Positions 11,138 through 23,665 of a stretch of 64,000 bases of DNA are shown here, one piece after another; the stretch's first letter is position 1, and each line of letters opens with the position of its first letter. The notes beneath the pieces are model-generated. The model worked only from the letters and a program-made list of their open reading frames with translations, ran no database searches and was not told the DNA's origin. The DNA is taken from assembly GCF_003086295.3 (NCBI RefSeq), contig NC_092038.1, positions 97,929,837-97,993,836 of the forward strand, given 5' to 3'. Origin of the DNA: Arachis hypogaea. Taxonomy: Eukaryota; Streptophyta; Magnoliopsida; Fabales; Fabaceae. Position numbers and translations under genes: made by a program.

Positions 11138-13245
11138 TGATGACAAGTCATCATATACCCATTTTTCAAGCTAATTTCATTTGTTTTGTTAGTCTTTATG
11201 CACTTTCTTGCTTCTTAAGTAAGTGATTTGGAGTGAAAATGCACAACTTCTTTAAATCAAGCAACCACCATGAAATTAATGTTAATTCATGAGGTTTAAG
11301 CTAATTTTAATTGAATTTTAATTGATTTATAAGCCTTATGAATTTAGTGATACTTGGAGTGGTTGTTTTGGTTTATTTCAGGTGAAGAAAAGAATAAAAG
11401 AGAAAAGCGTGGCCTAAGAAAGCGTGACCCAAGGAGAAGGAAGCGTGGTCAAAGGAAGGAAAAGTGTGCCGCATACAATGGGGGAGGCAAGCATTGCCCT
11501 CCACAAGGGCACACTGCCCTCTAGGAGGGCAACATAAGGGAACAAGGCAAAGAAGGCAACTCTGCCCTGCCCACTACAAGGGCAGAGCACAAATTTGTGC
11601 CTTGGAATCAAGAAGAAGAAAATGTTGCCCTGCCCTCCACAAGGGCAGTATCGGGCTCACCAAGGAAGAAAATCAAAGGAAAAATGCCTATGATGCTTGC
11701 CACAAGAGTTGAACACGGGACCATGAGGAAGCAAGGAACTAAGTTCCATTACCGTGCCAAGAAACCAAGGAAAATGAATGAGCGTGTGTTTCTGCCCGGA
11801 TTCGAACGCGGGACTTCATTTTGGAAACACTGCCCTGCCCTCCGCGAGGGCAGGGCAGCATTTTGTTGGTGCATGAATCTGGCGCACCAAGGGACATTTC
11901 TGGCGCACCAAATCACTATCCTGGCAGCACCAGCGCGCACCACAGCACGATCCTGGCAGCACCATATTTTTCTGCCCTGCCCTCCGCGAGGGCAGGGCAG
12001 CATCCTGTGCACCAAGGCACCATTCTGGCGCATCATGGCATGATTCTGGCAGCATCAGCACGCACCGTGGCACATTTCTGGCGCACCAATTTTTCCTGCC
12101 CTGCCCTCCGCGAGGGCAGGGCAGCGTTCTGCGCTCCAGACCGCACCAAGCCGCACCAAGCCGCACCAAGCAAGCACCAACACGCACCAAATCCTGCCCT
12201 GCCCTCCACAAGGGCAGGGCAGCCTCCTGGGAGCTATTATTTTTGGGCCGAAAATTCAATTAAAATTCCATTTTAATTCATTTCTTCACCAAATCAAAAG
12301 CCCATCCAAATCCCAAAATCCAAGAATAGAAAGTGTATAAATAGGAGCTAGTTTGATGTAATTAGGACCTTTTTGCTTTGCTTTTGAATTTTGCACTTTC
12401 TTTGAGCTTTGAATTTTATTTTTGCACTTTGGAACTTCTCTTGGTGTCTTCACTGAGATTTCAGAGAATTAGGGAGGAGAATTGATCTCTCTTCTTCCTC
12501 GTTCTTGCTTGAGTCTTTTTAATTTCCTTGTTTTGATTATTGGGTGTTAAGAATTGAGGAAATTCTGTCTCAATCTCCACTCAAGAACTCTTTAGTTTCT
12601 TTTCTGCATAATTGAATCCATTCACATTCTCTTTACTGTTTCTTCTTCAATTTCTTGTCAATTGCTTTGAGAACTTGGATCTAGGAAGGTAATTGAGATC
12701 TAGGCTCTGCTACCTAGTCTCTTGAACCCTGAGATCCCAATTTACTTTTGGTTCTTCTGTGAACCCTGCTGCACTTTACTTTCAATTTCTGTTTGAATTC
12801 TCATTGCTTCCAATTCAATTTCTGCTCTATTAATTGTGGTAATTCAATTTATCTTTGTTTAGATTCTGCAATCCCAGTCCTCAAATCCCTTTTATATTCA
12901 AGCAATTTACATTTCTTGCACTTTAAGTTTCTGCAATTTACATTTCTTGCACTTTAAGTTTCAGTCATTTACTTTCTTGTTCTTTAAGATTCAGCAAGTT
13001 TATTTTCCTGTTCTTTAATTTACTGCAATTTCCCCTTTCCCTTTACATTTCAAGCAATTTAGCTTCTGTTAAATACAACCCACTCAACCAAAACTTGATT
13101 CGCTTGACTAAATCAACCACTAAACTAAAATTGCTCAATCCTTCAATCCCTGTGGGATCGACCTCACTCATGTGAGTTATTATTACTTGATGCGACCTGG
13201 TACACTTGCCGGTGAGTTTTGTGTTGGATCGCTTTCCACACATCA
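11138..13245 (+). repeat. D 3' LTR
   Basis: It is nearly identical to 4389-6486. It has one extra CCGCACCAAG unit near 12160, and its first long palindrome (11830-11858) keeps CGC at the centre where the 5' copy has CAC. TATAAATA lies at 12336-12343. It ends CCACACATCA before the tggac duplication. Confidence 0.93.
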
Positions 13246-15385
13246 TGGACCACTCATCTGGAGGCTCCCTTAACAAGAAGAAGACCATTGAAGAAGCCAT
13301 TAATGTCATAGAAATAGTGGCTGAGAATGAGTATTTTTATGCCTCAGAATGGGGCAATAACAGAGGAGTCATGGAGTTGAACAACATGGATGCAATCCTA
13401 GCCCAGAATAAGATGATTATCAAGCAACTAGCTGAATTGACCATGCAAATAGAGAAGAATCAGGCTGCAGCCATCCATACTCAACCATCACCTCAAGGAG
13501 AGTTGGACACAGAGGAAGGAGTTAACTGGGAGGAAGCAAATTACCTTGGGAATTCATCTAGGCAAGCTCATGATCTATACTCAAAAACCTATAACTCTGG
13601 TTGGAGGAGCCACCCAAACTTTGGGTGAAGAAACCAACAAAATCAAGGCCAAGACCACAAACCTCATAATCCCAACCAGTACACCTACCAACAATCCAAT
13701 CGAAGATCATATCAACATCCATACAATTCTTCCCAGCCATCATACCAAACCCAAAATAACCACTCTCAACAACCTAATTCCAACCAATCATCACCACATA
13801 ATGATGATAGAATGTCCAAAATTGAAGCTATGTTTGCAAATCTTTGCAAGGAGTTCGAAGATATAAAAAAATTCAAGGAGGAGTTGAGAGCTAGTATGAA
13901 AAGTCGAGGAGAAACCATTAAGACGCTTGAGTCCCAAGTGGGGTACTTATCTCAACAATTTCCAAAGTCCACTGATAGCTTCCCAAGTGACACAGAAAAG
14001 AACCCAAGATGAGAGATCAAGAAGATAAAGGGGGAAGAATGCAAGGCAATCAATTTAAGTAGTGAAGACGTCCTAGTGGAAGATACCAGCAAGCCAACAG
14101 AACACAGCCAAGGCATTTCCTAAGGAAATTTGGAGGAAAAAGAACAAGGAAATGGACCTGTATAAGGGAAAGAACCAAAAAGGAAGGAAACTTTGAAACC
14201 TTACGTGCCAAAGGCACCATTTCCCCAAAGACTTAGGGAGGTGAGAAAGAGAAGTCATACCCAAGATTCTTAGACATGTTTGCATCCCTCAGTGTCAACA
14301 TTCCCTTCATCAAAACTCTCCAACAGATGCCTACCTACATCAAGTGCATGAAAGAGTTGCTGACCAAGAAAGGAACCTTAAAAGGGGGACAAACAGTGAT
14401 AATGAACAAGGAATGTAGTGCCCTCATCAAGAAGGATTTACCTCTGAAGAAAAAAGATCCGGGGAGCTTTCATATCCCCTATGCCATAGGAGGTACAAGG
14501 ATTGATAGAGGATTTTATGATCTAGGAGCCAGCATAATATGATGCCTCTGTCTCTCATGAAGAGGTTGCAAATCAAAGAACTAAACTCCACAGATGTAGT
14601 CATCTAATTGGCCGATAATACTCGGAAGCAAGCTGAAGGAGTGGTCGAGAATGTATTGGTCAAAGTGGGAAATTACTTTCTCCCTACTGACTTTGTTATT
14701 CTAGACATGGAAGAAAGTTACCTCCATCCAATTATCCTGGAGAGACTATTTTTAGCCACTGGTAGAGCGCTCATCGATGTGAAACAAGGAGAGTTAATAA
14801 TGAGAATACATGATGAACATCTCATCTTCCATGTTTTCAAACCTACACCTGAATCTGAGCCAGAACCTAAAGAGCCGAAGGATGATCACAGAAAAATGTG
14901 CCTAGAGGAAAGCAACAGTGAACCGGAAGCAGAGACCCTAAAATAATCCTTGGTGAACAAGCAAGAATTTCAAGGGATACAGCAACCAAGGGAGTCCAAG
15001 GAAGAGCTGAAGCCACAAGAATCAGGAAGAGCAGTTATCAAGGACCTCCCAAATAGAAGAGTCAATGGAGCACTAATGGAAGAATAGAAAAGAGTTGTGA
15101 AGAAATTGCCAAGGGAATGGAAAAATAAGAAGATTCCCACAGAAAGTTTTTCCCCTGGAGACAATGTGATATCAGCCCACCATCCACTAACCCCACCCCA
15201 TCTTCCAACCATTCCATCTCAGTTACCTCAAGTCTTCACCATCGGAAAGGTCTTTTCCTTGGAACATATAGAAATCATCAAGGATCAAGTAGAGAAAGCT
15301 TCACTGTGCGAGGAGAGGACATGGAGCACTATAATCCACCCTGACAGAGACCAACCGTCAAGCTAATGACGATAAAGAAGCGCTC

Positions 15386-15403
15386 CATGGGAGGCAACCC
15401 ATG
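15386..15403 (+). promoter_or_regulatory. Post-stop hairpin of P
   Basis: CATGGG, loop AGGCAA, CCCATG, about 20 nt after the stop. Compared with GTTGGG/CCCAAC in D, both arms changed together, keeping pairing and loop. Confidence 0.85.
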
Positions 15404-16547
15404 CTTTAGTTTTTTGTTTTTACTGCTTTGATATGAATAATCATTGGTTTACTAACATGGATTCAAGTTCACAAAGACAAAGTGAACACTTGCATATAAT
15501 ATCTTGAAGCATATGATCAATATCTAAGTTTGGTGTGCCTACAGGAACCGTAAGATGATTTTCAAACAGTAATGATCATATAGCCCTCTTGATATATGCC
15601 TAATTGTTTTCTTGGAGTATATAGCCAAACCTTAAGTTTGGTGTTCTATATATACTAAGAACACAAGTGATGAGAGCCAAATTTGAATTAAGTCTTGAAT
15701 TTCATGAAAAGGAACCATGTTGTACACTTTACACTCTTTTAGTTCATGATTAAATTCAGAAAATAAAGTGCTTCTCATAATGATTTAATCAAAGGTGACA
15801 AAGATGTTGTAAGATTTTAATGACATTACTTGGTGGAAATGATCCTTTGAACCACATTACCAAACACTAAGTTTGTTGTCCACCAAAACTAGAAATGCAC
15901 ATAAGGAGTCACGATTGATTGAATACCCATGAGGCACACTAGTCAAGTCTTTAGTTTTAAATTTGATTGCAGCAGGTTATGTGTTTGCCGCCACCTTTTT
16001 TATTCATATTTCTTTCCTTTTTGTGATCGATCGGCCTGCAGAGGAATAAATGGATGAAAGAGAAAAGGTAATGAAGAGTACGGTTGATATGAGGACAAGA
16101 AGCGGGTCACATAGCTTGGAATCTATTCCTTGGGGAATATAAATCTGCATGCTGTTGGGAGGTGCACCACACCTAAATGACCAAGCCACCTATCCAATGA
16201 AGAGGCAAACTTTGTCCTCATTCAACTTTACATGCATACCCTTCATCCTTACCCATTCAAAAAGCATCTTAACCGTCCAATCTTCATCCATAATTGCTAT
16301 ATATAGCTTCCACTGAGACCGTATTTCATAGCTCTAACTTTAACCTTCCTACAATCATAAATTTGATCTTGTGCCCTTAAGGTTCAAAGCCACAACCGTG
16401 CTGCCTTAAGCCTCAAACCCTTCTTGTCTCATTGAGTTTATAACCTCATTTTTCTCTCAAACCACCTTATCATCCAAAAATTGCACTACACTAGCCATCC
16501 CTCTTCATCAACCTTCAACCTCTATTCGGGTAATCATCAAGGAAAAT
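15404..16547 (+). other. P spacer between the polyprotein and the second ORF
   Basis: Non-coding. AAGTTTGGTGT copies lie near 15528 and 15635 and a decayed one near 15870. The last 300 bp are pyrimidine-rich, possibly an intron or leader before the ATG at 16548. Confidence 0.55.
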
Positions 16548-18056
16548 ATGGCATCTTTTTCAAGTTTCAAAAGAAGGAGAGGAAAGGAACCTATTGCTGA
16601 GGAGAGTGAAGACAACTATGATCAATGGAAGTTCAGATCACGGTTCCACCAAATACAATTTGGGTGGATGACAGAAAAAGGAATATTTCCAAAGATTCTT
16701 TTCCAGCTACCTAATGATGAGTGCCCAGAAATAAGAGCCAAGATCAGAAAGAGGAAATGGGAGGAGCTTATCTCACTAATCACCAGGATAAATGCCAAAA
16801 TCATAAGGAAGTTTTATGCTAACACTACAAGGCTAGATACAACCATTTCCCCAACTTACAAAAGTTATGTAAAGGGTGTAGAGGTAGACTTTAGTCTGAA
16901 AACCATCATGAAGGTCTTAAGATTGAGGGCAGCACATTTTGATGAGCCTGGATACCAAGAAAGACTAAACGGCAACCCAGATTATGATGAAATTTCTAGT
17001 GATATCTGTGTAGTTAATGCTAACAGGGTGAGGGAAAATCATAGAAGGCACAAGTACTTGAGAAGGGGGGGATCTCATCCCTGAAGCAAAAGGGTGGTAT
17101 GAGCTTATAAAGAGATCAATCCTGGGCACAGTGAACACTTCAGAAGTTAACAAGAAAAGGGTAGTCATGTTGCACTGCATAATGGTGGGAGGAGAGATAA
17201 AGGTTCACAAGATCATTGCAAATGATATTCAAAAGATCTCGGAGAAAATTTCTTTTGAAGTCTGGCTACACTACCCAAGCACCATCATACGGTTATGCAT
17301 GAAAGCCAGAGTGTCAGTGGAGGTGCAAACCCAATCTGGCTGAATCCAGGCATGCCCATGACCCTAGAAAGGATGATGAATGTTACAGTGGCCCAATAAT
17401 GTCGAAGACCACAAAGGAGGTGAAGGAGAGAGAAACCACAAGAAGAAGAACAACAAGAGGAACCAAAAGAAGAAGAGCAATAATTCCAAGCACAAATCAA
17501 CATGGACATGAGCCGGATGCAGGAAGCCATTGAAAGGCTATCCAAATAGTATACAAAAGCTTAAGAGAGATAAGAAGAGCTCCATTTACAATACATGAGA
17601 GCTCAAGAGAGACAAGAGGAGCTTCAATTGAGGATGATAAACCAGCAGAGAGACTTTCAGTCAAGAATTATGGTTATGCAAAAAGAACAATCTTCACAAA
17701 TTCAAGAATCTTTCAACCAGCTGGCCCAGGATCAAGTCAATAATATGAGAGCTTTCAAAGAGTTCACTACTCTCCAGGATGCAAGATATGAAGTTCAATT
17801 TGATTACAACATGAATGATCAAACCAAGCTCAAGTATGTGGTGGAACATATACTTGGTTTGAACCCAGCATTTCTAATTTATGATCAATACTTTAAGGAG
17901 CGAAGTGAGTTGGAAATAGATAGAGCAATACGCGATGAAGAAATAGTGGAAAGGACAATGAAAAAAGCTGGATTCTGGACAAAGTTAAAGGGAAAACAAA
18001 AAGGCAAGGGAAAAACTAGCAAGCAAGCAGGAGAAAAGAAGAAGAAAGACAAGTAG
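16548..18056 (+). pseudogene. P second ORF, plant transposon-protein-like (PF20167-like), broken
   Basis: MASFSSFKRRRGKEP opens a protein with a basic N-terminus, a middle matching the F2 second ORF (ECPEIRAKIRKRKWEEL, EFYAN-like KFYANTT, GVEVDFSLKTI), and a C-terminal helical part (17595-18056) rich in Q, E and K that ends in a lysine-rich tail. An extra G in the run at 17065-17071 shifts the frame, a TGA ends the second piece at 17341-17343, and further damage precedes 17595. Extra ORFs of this type are known 3' of pol in plant gypsy elements; function is unknown. The family name is from memory and needs a profile search. Confidence 0.65.
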
Positions 18057-19056
18057 GATAAAGAATGAAAGGTGGACTTGCTCCTTGTTTATCATATTCA
18101 ATAAAGAAAGAACATGTCTGTTTAATTGATATTAACTTTTAGTTTAAGTCATTTTACATTCTGTTGTGTTTAATTTTGCCATAAATGTGCTAGCCTAGGT
18201 GTGTATGTCTCACTTTCACTTTCTTAAATGTTTGTCTTGTTCCCTAGTTGTTTTAATTAAATAAAAGAAAATGTTTGAAAAGAAGTGAGATAGTTCCATT
18301 TGGCAAGGAAGAAAATAAAGATCGAGTGGTAGTGTACATGTCTAATGGTGTAGGTAGCTCACTAATAATGAATAAAAGGGTAGAGTGTCCCTCTTTAAGT
18401 GTCAACTTGGCTGCTGTCTATGAATCTTAGCGAATAAAAAATCCTTGGATGAAAGAAAAACAAATAAAAAGAAAGAAAAGAAAAGCCAAAAGTGGCAACA
18501 AAAATGGAAGAAACAAAGAATAAGGCTAGATACCAATAGCTTGGACCTTAAGACGTATGCCTGTGGTGTCTTTGTACTAGGATCTGCTTGGATGATTAGG
18601 TTCTATGGAGTACTTTAACACTTGGTAACTTGGGTTAACTAACCCGGAATTATCAACCAAAAGTCCATTATCAAGAGCAACCTAGTTACAAGGCATTTAG
18701 TAACCCAAAGAGGTGCTGGGCACCAATGTCTTAAGAAGAATTGTGAGCCAAGTGTTTGTAGGGAATATGTGTTGAGTGAAAATAAACTAAGAAGCTACTA
18801 CAACACATGACACTAAGATACAAGTGAGAGATAAGCTCACAGAGAAAGAAAAATAAAGAAAAGCAATCACCAAGGATGAGTGAATAATAAGAGGTCATAG
18901 CAAGATGTTAATTGATGCTTAAATGAGACATTCTCTACCTAAGGATCAATAAAAAGTGAGCTGCAACATTCTGTGCATAAAACCCCATGAATCAACTCCA
19001 ATTACTTGCTGATATGGACATTGTCTTCTGCTTCATTCATTTTTCCCAATTCAGTG
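18057..19056 (+). other. P 3' internal non-coding region
   Basis: A- and G-rich, no ORF. Its 18480-18990 part matches D about 10500-10990. Confidence 0.65.
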
Positions 19057-19093
19057 CTTGCTTGGGGACAAGCAAGATTTAAGTTTGGTGTTG
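19057..19093 (+). promoter_or_regulatory. P stem-loop and polypurine-like motif next to the 3' LTR
   Basis: CTTGCTTG, loop GGGA, CAAGCAAG, then ATTTAAGTTTGGTGTTG abutting the LTR at 19094. Confidence 0.8.
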
Positions 19094-20441
19094 TGATGCC
19101 AAGGCATCTTAGGCCAGTTTCACTAGCCTTTTTCTTTTGTTTTTAGTAGGTTTTATGCACTTTCTTACATTATAAGTAAGCAATTGGATTAAAAATTCAT
19201 GTACGCCTAGATTCATTCAACCATGATTGATTTGATACAATTTCATGAGAATTATGCCATAATTACTTGTGTGCTAAGAATAATGAGATTTCTCATGACT
19301 TTAGCAAGGCTGTGATGCATGTATTAGTTGATTACAAGTTAAGAAATGCATGGAAGGAGGTTGAAGAATGGCCATGGTAAGGAAGAAGATGAAGCAACGT
19401 TTGTGGCCAAGTTGGACCACCAAAATTGCCTCAAACGTTGAAAAGGAGGAAACAGAGGAGCTTCTGCAAAATTTGCTGATGCCCACGTTGGAGGGAACGT
19501 TGGTAAGCCAACGTTAACCCCAACGTTTTGCTAAAATATGCTTTCTGGAAATTGGGAAAATTTGTGGTGACGCGCAGGCATAATGTACCAACAATGCTGC
19601 CTCCAATGTTAGTGGCCAACTTGCGCAATCTGAGTTCCAAAATTTTGCATTTGAAAAGTGCAACGACACGTATGCGTATGTGCAAGCGTAACTTTTGATG
19701 ATCCATGTGCACGCGCAGGTCACGCACACACGTGGATAGGCCAACGTTGGAGGGAACGTTGCCAGTCTAACGCAGAGGCCAACGTCTTCGAAGAGCTTTC
19801 AAAAATTGGATTTGGAATTTTTGCATCCACGCGCACGCGCAGCTTACGTGCATGCATGGGTAAAAGAATGTTTGCACTCCGATGATGAGTCAAACGCCAA
19901 TGACAGCAACCGGAACCCAATTTCTGAGGAAACGTTTGGCCCAACGTTTACCTTCAAAAGTGGACCCAAACGTGAGCACCAGAACATTGCAATTTAAGCA
20001 CTCCTCTCTTCTCAACAGCCAGGGAAACAATTAGAGCAACTTCAACCCAATTAAATTAAGGCTAAAAGCCTAATTCATAAATTAAAGATCAATGGAAGAA
20101 AGTGTATAAATAGCTTAGAATTCAAGTTAGTTAGTAGGAACGGAGAGGAATACTGTAACTCTGCCAATATCTTTTTTCAGCAAATATTTTTCAATTCTGC
20201 AATGTATCTTTCAACTCCATTTTCCATTTATAGGGCTATGAACAACTAAACCCCTTTCATTGGGTTAGGGAGCTCTGTGTAATTCAATGAATCAATATTA
20301 ATTTTCATTCTTCTTCTTCTTTTTTTCTCTTGATTTTATTAGAAAGCTTTTGGTCTTCATCCAATTGGATAGTTATCTTGGGAAAGAAACTGTTCATAAT
20401 TGGATCTCCTCTGAACCTTCGAAGAGGAATGAGAAGATCAT

Positions 20442-22033
20442 TGATGAGCGGATAATTTATACGCTTTTTGGCATTGTTTTTAGTATGTTTTAGTTAGTTT
20501 TTATTATATTTTTATTAGTTTTTGGTTAAAATTCACTTTTCTGGACTTTACTATGAGTTTGTGTGTTTTTCTGTGATTTCAGGTATTTTTTGGCTGAAAT
20601 TGAGGGACCTGAGCAAAAATCTGATTCAGAGGCCAAAAAGGATTGCAGATGTTGTTGGATTCTGACCTCCCTGCACTCGAAGTGGATTTTCTGGAGCTAC
20701 AGAAGCCCAATTGGCGCGCTCTCAATTGGGTTGGAAAGTAGACATCCTGGGATTTCTAGCAATGTATAATAGTCCATACTTTGCCCGAGATTTGATGGCC
20801 CAAACAGGCATTCCAAGTCAGCTCAAGAATTTTGGCGTAAAACGCCGGAACTGGCACAAGAATGGGAGTTAAACGCCCAAACTGGCACAAAAGCTGGCGT
20901 TTAACTCCAAGAAAAGTCTCTACACGAAAATGCTTCAATGCTCAGCCTAAGCACACACCAAGTGGGCCCGAAAGTGGATTTTTACTCATCTTTGTAAACC
21001 CTAGCTACTAGTTCTCTACAAATAGGACCTTTTGCTATTGTATCTTCCAATCTTTCAATCAGAGGATCATCTTTTGATCATGTTTTTATGATTGAACCCT
21101 CTTTGGGAGGCTGGCCATTCGGCCATGCCTAGACCTTGTTCTTATGTATTTTCAACGGTGGAGTTTCTACACACCATAGATTAAGGTGTGGAGCTCTGCT
21201 GTACCTCGAGTATTAATGCAATTACTATTGTTCTTCTATTTAATTCGGCTTATTCTTGTTCTAAGATATCACTTGTTCTTCAACTTGATGAATGTGATGA
21301 TCCGTGACACTCATCATCATTCTCACCTATGAACGTGTGCCTGACAACCACCTCCGTTCTACCTTAGATTGAGTGGATATCTCTTGGATCCCTTAATCGG
21401 AATCTTCGTGGTATAAGCTAGAATTGATGGCGGCATTCAAGAGAATACGGAAGGTCTAAACCTTGTCTGTGGTATTCTGAGTAGGATTCAAGGATTGAAT
21501 GACTGTGACGAGCTTCAAACTCGCGATTGTGGGGCGTTAGTGACAGACGCAAAAGAATCACTGGATTCTATTCCGACATGATCGAGAACCGACAGCTGAA
21601 TAGCCGTGCTGTGACAGAGCGCATTGAACATTTTCACTGAGAGGATAGGACTGTAGCCATTGACAACGGTGATGCCCCACATACAACTTGCCATGGAAAG
21701 GAGTAAGAAGGATTGGATGAAGACAGTAGGAAAGTAGAGAGACGGAAGGGACAAAGCATCTCCATACGCTTATCTGAAATTCTCACCAATGAATTGCATA
21801 AATATCTCTATCTTTATTTTATGTTTTATTCATCTTTTAATCATTAATCCTCGATTACCATTTGAATCTGCCTGACTGAGATTTACAAGATGACCATAAC
21901 TTGCTTCATACCAACAATCTCCGTGGGATCGACCCTTACTCGCGTAAGGTTTATTACTTGGACGACCCAGTGCACTTGCTGGTTAGTTGTGCGAAGTTGT
22001 GATAAAGAGTTGAGATTACAATTGTGCGTACCA
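20442..22033 (+). repeat. F2 5' LTR
   Basis: It begins TGATGAGCGG and ends GTGCGTACCA. Palindrome-like 17-bp units start at 20832, 20863 and 20894, exactly 31 bp apart. CTACAAATAGGACC near 21017 is a weak TATA-like site. Confidence 0.9.
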
Positions 22034-22039
22034 AGTTTT

Positions 22040-22057
22040 TGGCGCTGTTGCCAGGGA
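22040..22057 (+). promoter_or_regulatory. F2 primer-binding site, first copy
   Basis: TGGCGCTGTTGCCAGGGA, two mismatches to the tRNA-Asp-type site, 6 bp after the LTR end. Confidence 0.8.
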
Positions 22058-22139
22058 ATTAAATTTCCTAACTACAATTTCGCATTTGTTCCCTGCAATA
22101 ACAGTGCCAAGTTTTGATCCGGCAACAACACCAAGTTTT

Positions 22140-22157
22140 TGGCGCCATTGCCAGGGA
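22140..22157 (+). repeat. F2 second primer-site-like copy
   Basis: TGGCGCCATTGCCAGGGA, exactly 100 bp after the first copy and preceded by the same CCAAGTTTT context. It looks like a local duplication of the LTR/PBS junction. Confidence 0.75.
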
Positions 22158-23665
22158 TTGTTCGAGTTTGGACAACTGACAGTTCATCTTGTTGCTTAGA
22201 TTAGGTATTTTTCTTCAGAGTTCTTAAGAATGAATTCTAGTGTTTCAAGGTGATGTTCTTATCATCACCAAAGCTGATTGATTTTCATCAATTTAGCTCT
22301 TGAATGCAATGTCCTGCTGAAGCTTGGCTAGCCATGTCTAATTCCTTTAGACTGAAGCTTTAGACTAACATTGCATGATTCCTGGAATTCTCATTAAGAA
22401 TTTTGATATCTTTATTTTCTTTTCCACTTAATTTTCGAAAAAACCAAAAAAATTACAAAATAAAAAAAAACCAAAAATATTTTATGTTTCTTATTGAGAC
22501 ACTAGTCTCATTTTCAGTTTGGTGTCAATTGCATGTTTCTGTTCTTCTTGCATTTTTTGAATTCATTCATGTGTCTTCATTAATCTTCAAGTTGTTCTTG
22601 ATGATTTCCTTGCTCTGATCTTTAAATTCTCTTGTCTTGAGTGTTTTGTTATTTCTCATATGCATTCTCATTTTGTTAGTGTCAATAGTATACAAACTTC
22701 TAAGTTTGGTGTCTTGCATGCATTGTTTATTTGATCTTAGTTTCATTTTGATTATTCTTCATTATTAAAAATCCAAAAAAATTTTAATTTGTGTCTTTTC
22801 AAGTCAATAATACAGAGAATTGAAGATTCAGAACATACAGCAGAGGAATTACACAGAAAAAGCTGGGCGTTCAAAACGCCTAGTGAGGAAGGAAAACTGG
22901 CGTTTAAACGCCAGCCAGGGCACCTGGCTGGGCGTTTAACCCCAAAAGGGTAGTGTTTTGGGCGTTAAACGCTAGAATGGATACCATTCTGGGCGTTTAA
23001 CGCCAGGATGGCACAAGAGGGAAGATTTTGTTTTTCATGCAGATTTTTTTTCAAGTTTTCAAAATTTTTCAAAATCAAATCTTTTTCAAATCATATATTT
23101 TCAATCATATGTTTTCAAAATCAATTTCTTTCCATTTTCAAAAATACTTGCTAACAATTAATGATTTGATTCAACATTTCAAGTATGTTGCCTTTTCTGT
23201 TGAGAAAGGTTTAATGTTTGAATCATATCTTTTCTTGTTAGCCAAGTCATTAATTTTAAAAATCAAATCTTTTTAAATTGTTTTTCAATCATATCTTTTT
23301 AATCATATCTTTTTAATCAAATCTTTTTCAAAATAGTCTTCAATCATATCTTTTTTTTCTAATTTCAAAAGCTTTTTCAAAAATTACTTTATTTCTTTCC
23401 CAATCATATTTTTCGAAAATCATTCTTCAATTTTTCAAAATATTTTTAAAATCTTTTTAATTTATTTTCGAAAATTTCTTTCCCTCTTCTCACATCCTTC
23501 TATTTATGGACTAGCACTTCTCCTCAATGCACAATTCGAACTCTATCTTTCTAAATTCGAATTCTTCTACCTCTTCCTTCTATTTTTCTTTTCCTCTGAC
23601 ACCTCAAGAAATCTCTATACTGTGACATAGAGGATTCCATATTTTCTTGTTCTCTTCTCTTTCAT
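22158..23665 (+). other. F2 leader with palindrome array
   Basis: Non-coding and T-rich. AAGTTTGGTGTC lies near 22697. Five GGCGTT-type palindromes start at 22864, 22897, 22929, 22959 and 22990 (spacing 33, 32, 30, 31). About 23040-23470 is built of TCAAATC/TTTTTCAAAA runs. CTCTATACTGTGACATAGAG near 23612 can fold as a small hairpin just before the gag ATG; F3 keeps it. Confidence 0.7.

Larger units (their letters stand above)
4389..13245 (+). mobile_element. D-family LTR retrotransposon, complete and young
   Basis: It is bounded by tggac duplications (4384-4388, 13246-13250). The LTRs of 2098 and 2108 bp differ by roughly nine substitutions plus one 10-bp tandem unit (by-eye count), so this is among the newest insertions here. 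It sits between codons of the P gag. The internal region has an intact tRNA-Asp-type primer site, one long gag-protease frame, the post-stop hairpin and a structured polypurine region. It lacks RT, RNase H and the integrase core, so it is non-autonomous. Confidence 0.93.
3628..15366 (+). pseudogene. P gag-protease with integrase C-terminal-like tail, broken and split by element D
   Basis: The ATG at 3628 opens MTGRRRETSISF. A basic and acidic N-terminus leads into a Ty3/gypsy gag domain (retrotransposon gag family) with FELKPQLI, LLLFPFSLKD and ARFYPPQRVNRL. In-frame TGA stops lie at 4159, 13626 and 14010, the first two where relatives have tryptophan or continue. A 1-nt shift lies near 4310. 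Element D splits the frame at 4388 and the gag resumes at 13251 with HSSGGSLNKKK. The protease DLGASI lies near 14520, with another frameshift just after it; ATGRALIDV follows near 14760. The end (15097-15366) has FSPGDN and SLEHIEIIKD, as in the D tail. No CCHC knuckle or RT is visible. Confidence 0.82.
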
